In this document: one piece after another, positions 30,178-30,709 of the stretch
Position numbering within the stretch: the stretch's first letter is position 1
How the letters are laid out: each line of letters opens with the position of its first letter
From: an uncultured Eubacteriales bacterium
GTDB lineage: Bacteria; Bacillota; Clostridia; Monoglobales; Monoglobaceae
Direction: 5' to 3'
Assembly (NCBI GenBank): GCA_958352815.1
Contig: CATWQA010000026.1
Span: 1 to 30,709 of the forward strand
DNA length: 30,709 nt
Made by a program: the position numbers and the translations under genes
Notes under the pieces: generated by a model
What the model was told of the DNA's origin: nothing
The model's database searches: none
What the model saw: the letters and a program-made list of their open reading frames with translations, nothing else

Positions 30178-30363
30178 TTTTGATAAAGGCTTTGGCGACA
30201 TTGCCGCCGCGGCTTGGGTGTGACCCAACATCTATGATGTTGGTTGGCACGCAGTATTCCGATTTAGTTATAGTTTGTAATGTCAATAATAAACCTAAGT
30301 TGTTGCTGATTAGGGCGGAATACGGGCTCGGCAATGATTCAAAGGCAAAGCCTTTATCAAAAT
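30178..30363. repeat. 186-bp inverted-repeat element (family A), copy 2
   Basis: Same 17-bp terminal repeats as 18556-18649: TTTTGATAAAGGCTTTG (30178-30194) and CAAAGCCTTTATCAAAA (30347-30363). Internal flanks also match (ATTGCCG..GCGGCTTGG on the left, TAGGGCGGAATA.GGGCTCGGCAAT on the right). It is about 92 bp longer because a family-D module sits at the centre. Confidence 0.85.
30219..30307 (+). repeat. Family-D hairpin repeat, copy 2 (nested)
   Basis: TGTGACCC, hairpin CAACATC-TAT-GATGTTG, then TAATGTCAATAATAAACCT and AAGTTGTTGC. Homologous to 21030-21117. Confidence 0.75.
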
Positions 30364-30434
30364 TATTAACATCATAAAGATGTCATATGATGCTTATTCC
30401 GCATAATTTGTGTTATTTTATCGGCGTATCTGTC

Positions 30435-30583
30435 GCCCGCCCCGGCGTCGCAATACGCCCTCATTGCTCGCCTTGCCTGTTCGACAAGTCTACGCTTTTG
30501 CGGGCGTTTGCTCCTCTATCCCAAAAAGTCTTGCGACTTTTCGGGAGCCCTGAACACCCTCCTCCCCGAGCGCCGGGGCGGGC
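30435..30583. repeat. 149-bp GC-arm palindromic element
   Basis: Perfect 13-bp arms GCCCGCCCCGGCG (30435-30447) and CGCCGGGGCGGGC (30571-30583). The interior holds a hairpin (CCCAAAAAGTC..GACTTTTCGGG) and a stretch, CGCCTTGCCTGTTCGACAA then TCTACGCTTTT..GCGTTT, that recurs at 24672-24715. The right end matches 2530-2552. Confidence 0.78.
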
Positions 30584-30588
30584 ATTTT

Positions 30589-30620
30589 AAATCCCCTTGG
30601 CAATTAAGTCAAGGGGATTT
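30589..30620 (-). terminator. Terminator of the minus-strand gene at the right edge
   Basis: 11-bp stem AAATCCCCTTG/CAAGGGGATTT with a 10-base loop, about 10 bases past the stop codon of the gene at 30630. On the minus strand the stem ends in AAAATG-type sequence with TT pairs, so termination probably relies mainly on the stem. Confidence 0.7.
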
Positions 30621-30629
30621 CTCTGACTG

Positions 30630-30709
30630 TTACAAATTTACTTCAACGCTTTCGGTAATCGGTTCCATGGTGTTTTCGTCCCACACAAAGACTTTAAACA
30701 TTGTGGCTC
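30630..30709 (-). CDS. C-terminal end of a probable secreted clostridial protein
   Basis: The minus-strand frame entering from the right edge ends with TAA at 30632-30630 and shows 25 residues: ATMFKVFVWDENTMEPITES and then VEVNL. The K-x-F-x-W-D..x-M-x-P pattern is the usual last beta strand pair of many large extracellular clostridial proteins (surface proteins and polysaccharide-degrading enzymes). Nothing can be said of the rest of the protein. The family inference comes from this short motif only. Confidence 0.55.
   Translation of the reverse strand, partial: ATMFKVFVWDENTMEPITESVEVNL

Larger units (their letters stand above)
30163..30629. other. Repeat-filled spacer after the carboxypeptidase gene
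   Basis: 467 bases made almost wholly of repeats: a 186-bp family-A element (30178-30363) with a family-D module inside it (30219-30307), a 149-bp GC-arm element (30435-30583), and a terminator (30589-30620). Short open frames here run through repeats. Confidence 0.75.

Overview
The window looks like chromosomal DNA of an endospore-forming Clostridia/Firmicutes bacterium, probably a gut-type anaerobe. It carries the sporulation genes spo0A, spoIVB, sigG, the two dipicolinate synthase subunits and a GerQ-like coat gene. It also has a Firmicutes-style rimP-nusA-ylxR-ylxQ-infB-rbfA-nrnA-truB-ribF operon, strong Shine-Dalgarno sites (GGAGG) and a GH43 xylosidase-type enzyme. No species can be named from the sequence alone.

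Layout. 1-161 is the tail of a transglutaminase-like protein. 411-2180 is a Na+/phosphate cotransporter with a PhoU-like tail. 2221-2756 is a repeat-rich spacer. 2757-10403 (minus strand) is the translation/transcription operon, driven by a consensus promoter at 10492-10520 with a possible attenuator hairpin in its leader. 10653-11655 holds a lipoprotein and an HD-domain protein. 12137-13684 is an HtrA-type protease. 13829-15869 is spoIVB-spo0A. 15994-16110 is a 38-residue Asn/Gln-rich microprotein gene. 16250-18440 is a GerQ-like gene followed by dpaA-dpaB. 18830-19294 is a secreted copper-amine-oxidase-N-type protein. 19455-20990 is a GH43 enzyme. 24885-28048 (minus) holds a HAD phosphatase, enolase and an aldo/keto reductase. 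28190-30162 is sigG plus a D,D-carboxypeptidase. The right edge is the C-terminus of a minus-strand secreted protein.

The most unusual part is an AT-rich accessory island between about 21.2 and 24.8 kb. It contains a three-gene minus-strand operon that I read as a compact graspetide (omega-ester/omega-amide RiPP) locus: an 80-residue precursor with a hydrophobic LPFSMLF leader motif and a Thr/Ser-then-Asp/Glu core, a GNAT acetyltransferase, and an MvdC/MvdD-like ATP-grasp ligase. No transporter or protease lies beside it. Upstream is a decayed IS30-family transposase. Beyond that is a consensus promoter bracketed by two 29-bp inverted repeats. Each repeat has perfect 10-bp arms around an 8-bp asymmetric core, the architecture of a tyrosine-recombinase crossover site, so this may be an invertible promoter. 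The whole island is flanked by inverted copies of an approximately 85-bp structured repeat whose internal hairpin shows compensatory base changes between copies.

Several other modular, hairpin-forming intergenic repeat families recur across the window, some nested in one another. Their presence in most large gene-free stretches, with hairpins preserved by paired substitutions, is a second theme worth study.
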